Positions 26,026-34,177 of a DNA stretch of 41,835 nt are shown here, in pieces. The notes under the pieces are model-generated. The model had not been told where the DNA came from. It ran no database searches and worked only from the letters and a program-made list of their open reading frames with translations. The first letter of the stretch is position 1; each line of letters begins with the position of its first letter. Source of the DNA: a virus; the IMG/VR virus record IMGVR_UViG_3300042343_001079, positions 1-41,835 of that record. One strand, 5' to 3'. A program made the translations under genes and the position numbers.

Positions 26026-27636
26026 ATGAATTTAATAATTTTTTTTACAACAGATAATAAATCAGGATACAAAACAAAAGAATCTTATCTTAAAAATAAC
26101 TATAATGATTTGTATCATAAAATACTGAATTACACCTCACATTTTGAATCTATGACATTTAAAACAAAAATATGGCACTACATTCATAAGGCAAAAGATG
26201 TGCCTGTATGTAAAAAATGTGGGGTTCAACTTAAATTCAAAAGATCCATTACTGAAGGATATGGAATATATTGTTCATTGCTTTGCACAAATTCTGATAT
26301 TAACCACATCAATAATGTTAAGATAACAAATAATGAGAAATATGGTGGAAACTCACCAATCCATTCTAATGATATAAAAAAGAAGATAATGGGTACAAAT
26401 ATGGAAAGATATGGATTTTCAAATATGTTCCAAGATTTAGATAGAATTAGAGAAAAAACAATGCAGAAATATGGTGTTGACCATACATCAAAATTAGATG
26501 AAACAAAAGAAAAAATAAAAGAAACAAATATTCAAAGATATGGTGTAAGCACCCCAATTCTACTAAATGAAAGTAGAAAGAATAGAACAAGACAAGGTAT
26601 TGTTAATTTTGAAAAAAAATACAATCATTTAACCATCATAAATCCAAGTGGTAAAATGGTTGAGTTAGTGTGTGATGTATGTAAAGAAAATTATATAATA
26701 TATAGAAATATATTACATTATAGACATAATAATAATATAAACCCCTGCTCAATTTGTAACCCTATTGGTGAATTATCTTCAATCAAAGAAAATGATTTAT
26801 GTCAATTTTTAATTGAAAATGAAATTGACTTTATCAAAAATGATAGAAGTGTATTAAATGGAAAAGAAATTGACATCTATATCCCCAAGCATAACTTAGC
26901 CATTGAATTCAATGGGGTTTACTTTCATTCAAATGTATTCAAAACAAATAATTATCATTTAGAGAAAACAGAAATTTGTAATTCAAATAATATCCAGTTA
27001 ATCCACATATTTGAAGATGAATGGGATAATAAGAAAGAAATTGTTAAAAGCATTTTATTGAATAAATTGAATAAAGTTGATACTAAGATTCATGCAAGAA
27101 AATGTGAAATACATCTGGTTAAGACAAAAGATAAAACAAAATTTTTAAATGATAATCACATACAAGGAATGGTTGGAAGTTCCATTAATCTTGGATTATA
27201 TTATAATAATGAATTGGTTTCATTGATGACCTTTGGAAAAAAAAGACTTGCTCTTGGAAATAAAAAATCAAATAATGATGAATATGAACTTATTAGATTT
27301 TGCAATAAGTTGAACACCTCTGTGGTAGGGGGTGCATCAAGATTATTAAATCATTTCATTAAAACTTATAAACCAATTGAGATTTTAAGTTATGCTGATA
27401 AAAGATGGAGCAATGGAAATTTATATAAAAAAATGGGCTTCATTGAAGTTAAATCAACTAGCCCAAATTATTTTTATGTAATAAATAAGAAAAGAAAAAA
27501 TAGATTTGAATTTAGAAAAGATATTTTGGTTAAAGATGGTTTTGACCCAAAAAAAACAGAGTTTCAAATAATGGAAGATAGGGGTATTCCAAGGATTTAT
27601 GATGTTGGTAATTTCCTATTTAAATTAATTTTGTAA
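26026..27636 (+). CDS. Composite homing endonuclease (zinc fingers, KYG repeats, Vsr/EDxHD-like nuclease)
   Basis: 536 aa, one of few plus-strand genes. Order: zinc finger C62/C65/C83/C87 (VCKKCG ... YCSLLC); three or four short repeats with N-x-E-[KR]-YG (about 103-175), of the type found in phage mobile endonucleases; a second zinc knuckle C216/C219/C241/C244; a Vsr-like nuclease core with GKEIDIYIPKHNLAIEFNGV (279-298) and YHLEKTE (310-316), the Glu/Asp/His pattern of EDxHD enzymes; and a C-terminal domain with GLYYNNELVSLMTFGKKR, LNTSVVGGASRLLNHF and YADKRWSNGNLYKKMGF that recalls a GNAT-like fold. The clear stand-alone start and orientation against all neighbours point to a mobile gene inserted between tube and accessory genes. 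Confidence 0.85.
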   Translation: MNLIIFFTTDNKSGYKTKESYLKNNYNDLYHKILNYTSHFESMTFKTKIWHYIHKAKDVPVCKKCGVQLKFKRSITEGYGIYCSLLCTNSDINHINNVKITNNEKYGGNSPIHSNDIKKKIMGTNMERYGFSNMFQDLDRIREKTMQKYGVDHTSKLDETKEKIKETNIQRYGVSTPILLNESRKNRTRQGIVNFEKKYNHLTIINPSGKMVELVCDVCKENYIIYRNILHYRHNNNINPCSICNPIGELSSIKENDLCQFLIENEIDFIKNDRSVLNGKEIDIYIPKHNLAIEFNGVYFHSNVFKTNNYHLEKTEICNSNNIQLIHIFEDEWDNKKEIVKSILLNKLNKVDTKIHARKCEIHLVKTKDKTKFLNDNHIQGMVGSSINLGLYYNNELVSLMTFGKKRLALGNKKSNNDEYELIRFCNKLNTSVVGGASRLLNHFIKTYKPIEILSYADKRWSNGNLYKKMGFIEVKSTSPNYFYVINKKRKNRFEFRKDILVKDGFDPKKTEFQIMEDRGIPRIYDVGNFLFKLIL

Positions 27637-27737
27637 AATTATCATTTTTGTTCAAAAAACACTATTTACTTTTTTTATAAGATGATTTAATTTTGTATTA
27701 GTATATAACTATTATTAATAATATTACTATTATATAA

Positions 27738-28559
27738 TTAATTATCTTGATTAACTTTTTCTTTTTCACCTTTATTTGTTGAATATATTGTTAATCCTTT
27801 TCTATTAACTTTATCTTTCATAACTTCAATATTTTTAGGATCATCATCAGAAAATCCTATTGTAAAATTAAGTATATCACCTTTTTCTCCAAACATATCA
27901 TTTTTAAAGTAAAATGCTTTTTTGATTTTTTCTGACATTTCTTCACAATAATCATAAAATTCATTTAATGCTTTAACTTTCTCAATTTCAGGATTTGCTG
28001 CACTACCAGATCCAAATGATACTGGATAGAATTTACATAAATCCAAATATTCATCAATAATATCATCATATTGATTTTCTGGTGAAACCAAATCTCTATA
28101 TTTTTGTAGATTTTTAATTAATTTTTGTTCATCAATTCCATGAAATCCATTATTAATATATATCTTAACACCTTTCTTTAATGTTTCTGGATTATGACCC
28201 CTGGCTGTGATAATTGAGAAAATGGATCCATTATTAATTGCTTCTTTAAAATCATCAAAAGCTGGACCTTTCTTTGCTATAAGCACATCAGATAGAAAAT
28301 CCTCATCACCTGTAACTTTAAATTGCCTAAATGGTAAATCAGCATAATTAACTATTGTTGTACCTCTATATTTAAAATTAGTCTTTCCAATATCTCCTCT
28401 ATATTTGGCAAAATCATGGGTTGACATTCCAACTTCATCACCAACATCATCAATTAATATAATTTCAGTTGGCATATATACAATATTATCATCCCAATCA
28501 AATGCATAATATTTCATATCTGGTGTACCTGTATCATCAAAATCTTCAAATAAATTCAT
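27738..28559 (-). CDS. HAD-superfamily hydrolase-like protein
   Basis: 273 aa. Motif I is YYAFDWDDNIVY with D21 as candidate nucleophile and D23 as acid/base; motif II is SIITARGHNP; a candidate Lys is in EKVKALNEF; motif IV is IGFSDDDPKN. The four motifs are in HAD order, so a phosphatase-like, Mg-dependent hydrolase is expected; the substrate (nucleotide, sugar phosphate or nucleic acid end) cannot be told. A long cap-like region lies between motifs I and II. It is preceded by an ATATTTATAT element and followed by about 100 bases of AT-rich sequence, including the palindrome TATTATTAATAATA, before the convergent homing endonuclease gene. Confidence 0.8.
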   Translation of the reverse strand: MNLFEDFDDTGTPDMKYYAFDWDDNIVYMPTEIILIDDVGDEVGMSTHDFAKYRGDIGKTNFKYRGTTIVNYADLPFRQFKVTGDEDFLSDVLIAKKGPAFDDFKEAINNGSIFSIITARGHNPETLKKGVKIYINNGFHGIDEQKLIKNLQKYRDLVSPENQYDDIIDEYLDLCKFYPVSFGSGSAANPEIEKVKALNEFYDYCEEMSEKIKKAFYFKNDMFGEKGDILNFTIGFSDDDPKNIEVMKDKVNRKGLTIYSTNKGEKEKVNQDN

Positions 28560-28570
28560 AATAATTTTTT

Positions 28571-28580
28571 TATATAAATA
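28571..28580 (-). promoter_or_regulatory. ATATTTATAT-type element upstream of the HAD-like gene
   Basis: On the coding strand TATTTATATA, 11 bases before the ATG at 28559. Confidence 0.35.
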
Positions 28581-28588
28581 TCATTAAA

Positions 28589-29458
28589 TTAAAATTCTTC
28601 AATAATGATTGGAAGGTTTTCTGTTTTGAATTTCCAAAACTCTGCCATAAATTGAGCTCTAAACTTATATTTGGGGTCTGTATGATAACCAGATTCATAA
28701 ACACATTTGCATATGCTTTCATATAATTGTTTCTTTGGTAATTTATAATTTGCTTTTTTGCATTCATAGTATCTTCCTGAATTTAATACTTTTGCCCAAG
28801 CCTCAATTCCTTCTTGAGTATTTTTTGCACTCATAAATTTTGCTTTCATAGTTACATTTTTTCCCCTTATCACTTCATAGGTTTTATATGTCACAGAACC
28901 ATACCCCTTAAATGCCTTCATTCCCCCTGCATTTGCGTGCAGTCGCCATAAGTTGGTCTCAATACCATTAGTAGTTGCCTCAATGATAAAGAATGAATAG
29001 AGCATAGATATGGGGAATTCTGTCAATAGATGTAAATTCATTAACATACTCTCATAATGAAATGCCATCCACATTCTCCTCATCTGAACCAAAGTTGCAT
29101 TTTCCAAATTTCTAAATCCATTAGTTTTAAGATGTTTTCTTAATGCAGTCTTATCCATATTTTGAATATCATAAACATATGACCTTTTTCCATAAGCATC
29201 CTCATCAATTATTGTAACACCTTCAAGCACATCATTTTCTGGTATGATTGATTCTATTGTATCAACTTTCACTTTAATGGTTTCAATTACCTTTTCAATA
29301 AAAATTGTTTCTTGTTGAATTATTGGAATATAAGATTGTTTTTCATATTTAATTTTGCTTGGGGTATATATTACCCCCAATAAAAATGAACCCCATAATC
29401 CAAATGCAATATACATTGCAACATTGGGATTGCTCTTTGGTAAAGTATTTTTTTTCAT
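28589..29458 (-). CDS. Membrane-anchored peptidoglycan hydrolase (glucosaminidase/GH73-like)
   Basis: 289 aa. One N-terminal membrane segment (about 13-31, AMYIAFGLWGSFLLGVIY) follows a short basic start, so the protein is probably a signal-anchor enzyme with its catalytic domain in the periplasm. The catalytic region has FPISMLYSFFIIEATTNGIE (148-167, candidate catalytic E160), LHANAGGMKAFKGYG (173-187), a helical segment with GIEAWAKVLNSGRYYE and the closing YESGYHTDPKYKFRA typical of flagellar-FlgJ or GH73 glucosaminidases. Probable role is host cell-wall lysis; a virion role is possible since it is among tail genes. It ends 30 bases before the HAD-like gene. Confidence 0.75.
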   Translation of the reverse strand: MKKNTLPKSNPNVAMYIAFGLWGSFLLGVIYTPSKIKYEKQSYIPIIQQETIFIEKVIETIKVKVDTIESIIPENDVLEGVTIIDEDAYGKRSYVYDIQNMDKTALRKHLKTNGFRNLENATLVQMRRMWMAFHYESMLMNLHLLTEFPISMLYSFFIIEATTNGIETNLWRLHANAGGMKAFKGYGSVTYKTYEVIRGKNVTMKAKFMSAKNTQEGIEAWAKVLNSGRYYECKKANYKLPKKQLYESICKCVYESGYHTDPKYKFRAQFMAEFWKFKTENLPIIIEEF

Positions 29459-29544
29459 TAAATTATATATTATATATAAAAATAATACTTGACATAACTA
29501 AAGTAAAGTAATTGCCCCTAACATATACAAAAACCCCAAATATT

Positions 29545-29582
29545 AAAAAACCCCCACTTCTATTTTGAGGTGGGGGTTTTTT
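29545..29582 (-). terminator. Strong bidirectional terminator downstream of the ART-like gene
   Basis: AAAAAACCCCCAC pairs with GTGGGGGTTTTTT, and the stem continues towards the loop TATTTT. It lies four bases after the ART-like stop. The 26-base core 29551-29576 is, as reverse complement, 24/26 identical to 30300-30325 on the other side of the gene. Confidence 0.85.
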
Positions 29583-29585
29583 GTA

Positions 29586-30251
29586 TTAAGAATAAATATT
29601 ATTATCATTTATATCCCAACTACCATCATTTTTAACAGATTTAATTTGATTAGGTTTAATTGCAGCATAGGTAGTTAAATCATTAGTTCTACCATAATTA
29701 GCATCAGTTTGAATAACCCCATCATATCCATTTTCTTTTAATTTATCAACAAATTCACCAAAATCATACCTATATATTTTCCACGAAGGTATTTTATTAA
29801 ATCCACCATAAGCCCAGTTAGGCATATTATTTAGAGAATCTTTAATTGTATTAGTTAATAGGTTTTTATTTTCTAAAAATGAAACCCATTCTTTTGGTGT
29901 TAACAAAAGATTTTGTAAGTTTAATGGATTTTGTATTGATAAATAAAAAACTCTTGGTTTTTCTTTGTTTGAATTGTTAAAAGTTTTCACAAAGTTTTTG
30001 ACCCAATTTTTATCTTTTGCAAAATAAAACATTGAATTCTGACCAAAGGTGCCAAAACTCTGAGGAATAAACTCATTAAAATTATTATCCCCAGAAACAT
30101 TTTGGTGGTAAACAAGAATTGGTTCTCCATTTTCAGTAATTTTACTATCCCCAAACCATTTCCAAAAATTATCATTTATATTAGTTTTAATTTTTTGTGC
30201 TTCAAACAAATATTCATTTATATTTTTTGATATAATATTTCTTAAATTCAT
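29586..30251 (-). CDS. ADP-ribosyltransferase-like protein (ART domain of the phage polyvalent-protein type)
   Basis: 221 aa from the ATG at 30251. Family signatures in order: NFWKWFGDSKITENGEPILV and YHQN (28-51, candidate H49), MFYFAKDKNWVKNF (74-87, candidate Y76), VFYLSIQNPLNLQ (101-113), NGYDGVIQTD (174-183), TYAAIKPNQIKSVKNDGSWD (194-213, candidate Q202) and NNIYS at the end. This is the order of the H-Y-[EDQ] ART domains that modify host proteins with ADP-ribose. A longer frame reaches back to 30356 but would translate the terminator at 30296-30328, so I reject it. The N-terminal helix MNLRNIISKNINEYLFEAQ could be a packaging tag. The gene is isolated between two terminators and needs its own promoter in 30252-30295. 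Confidence 0.75.
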   Translation of the reverse strand: MNLRNIISKNINEYLFEAQKIKTNINDNFWKWFGDSKITENGEPILVYHQNVSGDNNFNEFIPQSFGTFGQNSMFYFAKDKNWVKNFVKTFNNSNKEKPRVFYLSIQNPLNLQNLLLTPKEWVSFLENKNLLTNTIKDSLNNMPNWAYGGFNKIPSWKIYRYDFGEFVDKLKENGYDGVIQTDANYGRTNDLTTYAAIKPNQIKSVKNDGSWDINDNNIYS

Positions 30252-30295
30252 AATTGTAAGTATTTTAATATATATATTTAAAAATCCAAAAAAAG

Positions 30296-30328
30296 AAAAC
30301 CCCCACCTCAAAGCAGAAGTGGGGGTTT
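30296..30328 (-). terminator. Inverted copy of the ART-flanking terminator (upstream side)
   Basis: The core CCCCCACCTC, a six-base loop region, then GAAGTGGGGG (30300-30325), with AAAA and TTT flanks; on the minus strand it runs into TTTTCTTTTTTT. It insulates the ART-like gene from the sheath message. Confidence 0.8.
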
Positions 30329-30335
30329 GTTGGAA

Positions 30336-30378
30336 ATATCCATCATTATCAACCATTATGGTATTTAATGATGGATAT
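30336..30378 (-). terminator. Hairpin at the end of the tail sheath gene
   Basis: Thirteen perfect pairs, ATATCCATCATTA (30336-30348) with TAATGATGGATAT (30366-30378), 17-base loop, starting nine bases after the sheath stop. With the G+C-rich hairpin at 30296-30328 it forms a tandem terminator behind a highly expressed gene. Confidence 0.6.
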
Positions 30379-30386
30379 AATCATCA

Positions 30387-33300
30387 TTATATATCTTCAA
30401 ATGAAGCACCAGTAGGTGTGATGATAAACGAGAGATCAATGTACTCCAAACTTCTTGTGGGCTTGATGTAGATTTTTCCACTCATTGTATTTCTATCAAT
30501 ATCCTCTGGGTCATTTGAAACTGTAACACGGAAATCAGTTAAACCACGATCCCTTCTAATACCATCTAGGATTGGATTTACCGTATCCAAAAACTGTTGA
30601 CGTACTATCTGGTCATTTTGTTCAAAAAGAAGCCTCACAGCGACCGCAGAGATTAATTTACGTGCTTGCAATAACAACCTACGAACATTAATTCTATTTA
30701 ATGCTGATTCTCTAACTTGTAAGGTTTTATTTCCCCAAATCACAGTATTCACATCAGAGAATGTTGCAATTGGATTTATTCTTCCTTGGTATAAAGTATC
30801 TCTATCATCTTGTGTTAACTTTAATCTTGCTTTAACTGAATTAACTAATCCCCTATTATAACCTGCTGATGCAAACCAAGGGAATGCCACATTGTCAGTT
30901 AATGCCAAGTTTCTACAAACTTCTGCTGTTGGTGGAATATACACTTGTGTGTTATTCACTTGGTCTCTAACCAAAATCCAAGGATAATATGTTGCTGTAT
31001 AATTTGAATCAATGTTTGTTTCCTCCAATGATACAATGGATTCTTGGGGGTAAATAACATCATTCACATTTGTTGTTAAAAGATTTGCATCAGGTGTTGT
31101 AACAATATAAATGGAGTCTGCTCTATCTGATTCAATCATATCAATTGAATTTTCAACAAGATTGCTATTATTCACATAATCAATACCTGGGGTAACAAAA
31201 ACATTTATGTTTGTTGATTCTGGATTTTGGAATGTTAAAATCCCTTTGTAATATGCATAATAATCTGTTGTTGCAAAATCAACAGTACCATCACCTTCTG
31301 TTATTTCCTTAAATGTTCCTTGACCAGTTGCTGCTGCATATTTGCCAGGAATAGATAATGCTCCCCTCATATAGTCTGTTCCACCAATTTGATAAGAATC
31401 ACCATTTGTTCTTTTTTCAGAATAAACATCCCAACCATCAAAACCGCCTTCAAATAACAATGTGAATTTTCTTGAATATAGGTAATAGTAAGGATTTGTA
31501 TTATCCTCTGGTTCAACATTGAAACTTCCTGTACCAACCTCAAAGGCTGTTTGACCACTTGTTGTATAAGCATTTGCAATAGTAACAACTGTTGCACCTG
31601 AATCCATATGGAAACCTTTTGTAACTACATTCCATTCTGTTCCATCTGCAATAATACTATTTGGTTTTTGTTTTCCCTTATAACCCAATAATGAATTGTC
31701 ATATCCATAACTTGTTGAAAACCCAAGATAAGTTCTTTTAACATTATCAGCAGGAACAGCATTTGATGCTGCAAAAGGTTCATTATTAACCACCTCATTA
31801 TTGAAATAATATTTTGTCTTATATAAAACAGTTGGTGATAATTTTGTTCCGTACTGTCTGTGGGGATATCCCATAAATCCACAAGGGATTGCATCTGATG
31901 GAAATTCATCTCCCATTTCAAGCATAATATATTTTGAAATTAAATTATATTTGCCATCACTTGTTCCAATCTTCTTGCCTATGAAACTATTTTGTGTTTC
32001 ATCCAAAGTACAATTTGTATATTTCTCCAATACAACTGGTGCAATATCTGAATCATAATAACTTCTAACCAATACATCAAATGTTCTATTCTTGAATGAC
32101 ATATTTATGATTGAAACTTTTGCTTCAGTATTGGCATTGCTTCCATCAGAAATTGAAATAAACTTGAATAGGTTATAAACTTTATTTCCTCTCAATTCAG
32201 AAACCACAAATGGTGTTTTTGGTGATTGATATTTCTCAAGATACCATCCAATTGATGTATTACTTCCACTTCTTGCTGATGGCAAATAAGTTAAATCTGT
32301 TTTCAAGCCTCTAATATAACCAAGTCTATAAGCCTGATTTAATAAGGTTGGATAATGCTCCTCAACAAAAATTGGCACATCATTTCTATCCTTACCAAAA
32401 TTATCTGTTCCCAATACATTTGTTATGTAATTTGAATTTGTTGGTTTTAATGAAACATTAAATGTAAAATTGGAACTTGCAGTTGTACCACCACTTAACA
32501 CAAAGGTACCAAAGGGGTCTTCACTCAAGGTTGTGCTATTTGCTGCATCAATTATTAATGTGTTAGCACTTAAACTATAAATCTGACCATGATTTGTGGA
32601 GGAATAACTTGTGATACCTCTTGACCTAACTGTTGCAACAACCATATCACTATAACCTGTATATGCTGTTCCAGAGAATACATAAGTGTTTCCTGTTACC
32701 GTTCCAGTGAATGAACCACTTGATACATTAAAATTGGTTGTATTGTAATAAAATGAATAACCACTATAACCAGTTCCAGTTGTTCCAGTAAATGTTGCAT
32801 AATACCACAAATCATTTTCATTTGCTGGCTTACCATCACTACCCAAAGGAATTGTTGTTCCAAAATAATTATATTCAGTTAATCCTGACTTTGTTGAACC
32901 TGTTATTGTGTTATAAACACTAACTGGTAGTGATCCATAAGTTGATGTTTGTCCAGTTAATGAAGTTGATAAAGCCACATCATTTGCAAATGTCTTTAAG
33001 TCATCATAAAATGTTGATGTTGAACCATTGCTTGTTGTATAAGTGTCACCAGAAAATGTTGATAAAGTTATACCATTTGGATATGTTCCACCTGTTATAA
33101 CAAATGTTCCAGTTGTTCCAGTTGTTCCAGTAAATGCTATTGAGAAAGAAGAACCAACAGTTGAATAACCAACAGTTGAATGATTAACATTTGCAATGGT
33201 TGTTATTGACCAAGATGGTCCAGCATCATAACCAGATAATCCCAATACTCTTGTAACATACAATTGATTTGATTGCTGCAAATATGATTTTGCAATATAT

Positions 33301-33530
33301 GCTGATTCATATTTTGGTATTTGTGTGTTAATATACTTTTCAGGTGATGTACCACCAAAAAAAGTTTGAAATTCATCATAACTTGTGATAAAGATAGGCT
33401 CAAATGCGGGGCCTTTAATAGTCTCACCGACCATTCCCAATGTGGTTACACCAATACTCTGAGAAACAAAACTTAAATCTGTTTCAGAAGTATATACACC
33501 AGGGGATACGAATACTTTTTGATTTGCCAT
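30387..33530 (-). CDS. Contractile tail sheath protein with a large inserted domain
   Basis: 1047 aa against 659 for T4 gp18. N-terminal sheath signature: VFVSPGVYTSETDLSFVSQS and GVTTLGMVGETIKGPAFEPI (6-45), then SYDEFQTFFGG and LYVTRVLGLSG (90-100). A Ser/Thr/Gly-rich insertion (about 107-360) with GTTGTTGTFVITGG and TGTTGTGYSGYSFYY is probably a surface-exposed immunoglobulin-like or fibrous decoration. The C-terminal sheath domain has TVIWGNKTLQVRESALNRIN, RRLLLQARKLISAVAVRLLF, RDRGLTDFRVTVSNDPEDID and the end YIDLSFIITPTGASFEDI. It forms the outer contractile cylinder around the tube. An ATATTTATAT element lies 20 bases upstream. Confidence 0.93.
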   Translation of the reverse strand: MANQKVFVSPGVYTSETDLSFVSQSIGVTTLGMVGETIKGPAFEPIFITSYDEFQTFFGGTSPEKYINTQIPKYESAYIAKSYLQQSNQLYVTRVLGLSGYDAGPSWSITTIANVNHSTVGYSTVGSSFSIAFTGTTGTTGTFVITGGTYPNGITLSTFSGDTYTTSNGSTSTFYDDLKTFANDVALSTSLTGQTSTYGSLPVSVYNTITGSTKSGLTEYNYFGTTIPLGSDGKPANENDLWYYATFTGTTGTGYSGYSFYYNTTNFNVSSGSFTGTVTGNTYVFSGTAYTGYSDMVVATVRSRGITSYSSTNHGQIYSLSANTLIIDAANSTTLSEDPFGTFVLSGGTTASSNFTFNVSLKPTNSNYITNVLGTDNFGKDRNDVPIFVEEHYPTLLNQAYRLGYIRGLKTDLTYLPSARSGSNTSIGWYLEKYQSPKTPFVVSELRGNKVYNLFKFISISDGSNANTEAKVSIINMSFKNRTFDVLVRSYYDSDIAPVVLEKYTNCTLDETQNSFIGKKIGTSDGKYNLISKYIMLEMGDEFPSDAIPCGFMGYPHRQYGTKLSPTVLYKTKYYFNNEVVNNEPFAASNAVPADNVKRTYLGFSTSYGYDNSLLGYKGKQKPNSIIADGTEWNVVTKGFHMDSGATVVTIANAYTTSGQTAFEVGTGSFNVEPEDNTNPYYYLYSRKFTLLFEGGFDGWDVYSEKRTNGDSYQIGGTDYMRGALSIPGKYAAATGQGTFKEITEGDGTVDFATTDYYAYYKGILTFQNPESTNINVFVTPGIDYVNNSNLVENSIDMIESDRADSIYIVTTPDANLLTTNVNDVIYPQESIVSLEETNIDSNYTATYYPWILVRDQVNNTQVYIPPTAEVCRNLALTDNVAFPWFASAGYNRGLVNSVKARLKLTQDDRDTLYQGRINPIATFSDVNTVIWGNKTLQVRESALNRINVRRLLLQARKLISAVAVRLLFEQNDQIVRQQFLDTVNPILDGIRRDRGLTDFRVTVSNDPEDIDRNTMSGKIYIKPTRSLEYIDLSFIITPTGASFEDI

Positions 33531-33550
33531 TATTATTTTTTATTTATTCA

Positions 33551-33558
33551 TATAAATA
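33551..33558 (-). promoter_or_regulatory. ATATTTATAT-type element upstream of the tail sheath gene
   Basis: On the coding strand TATTTATA within GATATTTATATG, 20 bases before the ATG at 33530. Confidence 0.35.
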
Positions 33559-33580
33559 TCTAAAAAATAATCAAAAACTA

Positions 33581-34141
33581 TTATTCCTTTATTAATCTAA
33601 TTGGAAAACCATCTTTTTTCCACATGCCACCTTTGCCAAACTCATTTCCTGAAAATAAAAATACATATTTGCATAAATTTTCATCAATGGATTCTTGCGT
33701 GAAGTAGGGTGATAATAAATCTAATGCAAAATTTCCATCCATATGCCTAAATCCTGTTGGCTTTGCATTGAAACCAAATTCATCTGTTCCACCAACATTA
33801 ATGGTTGTTTCAATACCTTCCATATTCTGGGTAATTGCTGTCCACCCATTAATGGACTTTAATTTATGTCCAGCAACATCATTGCCATTTGCAAAATTAA
33901 TTAATATATTCCAATCATTATCATTTGGAATCCTCCACCCAGTAGGGGCAATATTTCTGCTATCAACAATAACCCAATAATTGTAAAGATAATTATTGTT
34001 ATTCAAACAATATGCTGGACTTTCTAATTGAGCCCAATCATTATTATTTTGAACTAGGGGAATATTATCACCATTCCTAAATGTTGTTATAGATAAATTC
34101 TCATTTGCCCATATTTGATTTCCTATCTGAATTCCATTCAT
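33581..34141 (-). CDS. FISUMP-domain protein, candidate receptor-binding or tail decoration protein
   Basis: 186 aa, almost entirely one Fibrobacter succinogenes major paralogous (FISUMP) domain. Signature positions: GNQIWANENLSITTFRNGD (7-25), YLYNYWVIVDSR, NIAPTGWRIPNDNDWNIL, GHKLKSINGWTAI, GTDEFGFNAKPTGFRHMDG and FPIRLIKE at the C-terminus. This domain is abundant in secreted and surface proteins of Bacteroidetes and Fibrobacteres. No signal peptide is present, which fits a virion protein rather than a secreted one. It sits between the glycosyltransferase and sheath genes, in the host-recognition module. Ligand binding is inferred from context only. Confidence 0.8.
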   Translation of the reverse strand: MNGIQIGNQIWANENLSITTFRNGDNIPLVQNNNDWAQLESPAYCLNNNNYLYNYWVIVDSRNIAPTGWRIPNDNDWNILINFANGNDVAGHKLKSINGWTAITQNMEGIETTINVGGTDEFGFNAKPTGFRHMDGNFALDLLSPYFTQESIDENLCKYVFLFSGNEFGKGGMWKKDGFPIRLIKE

Positions 34142-34177
34142 ATTAATTATTAATTAATTTCCAATTTAAAAACACTA

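Noticed and set aside
27637-27737. Small gene or ncRNA in the convergent gap
   Set aside because: Only AT-rich sequence with a 14-base palindrome (TATTATTAATAATA) is seen; no coding frame or stable structure.
30252-30356. N-terminal extension of the ART-like frame back to an ATG at 30356
   Set aside because: It would translate through the terminator hairpin at 30296-30328 and part of the one at 30336-30378; the ATG at 30251 gives a sensible N-terminus.
33581-34141. Diversity-generating retroelement target (variable C-terminal domain)
   Set aside because: No reverse transcriptase or template repeat is visible in this window; the domain alone is not evidence.
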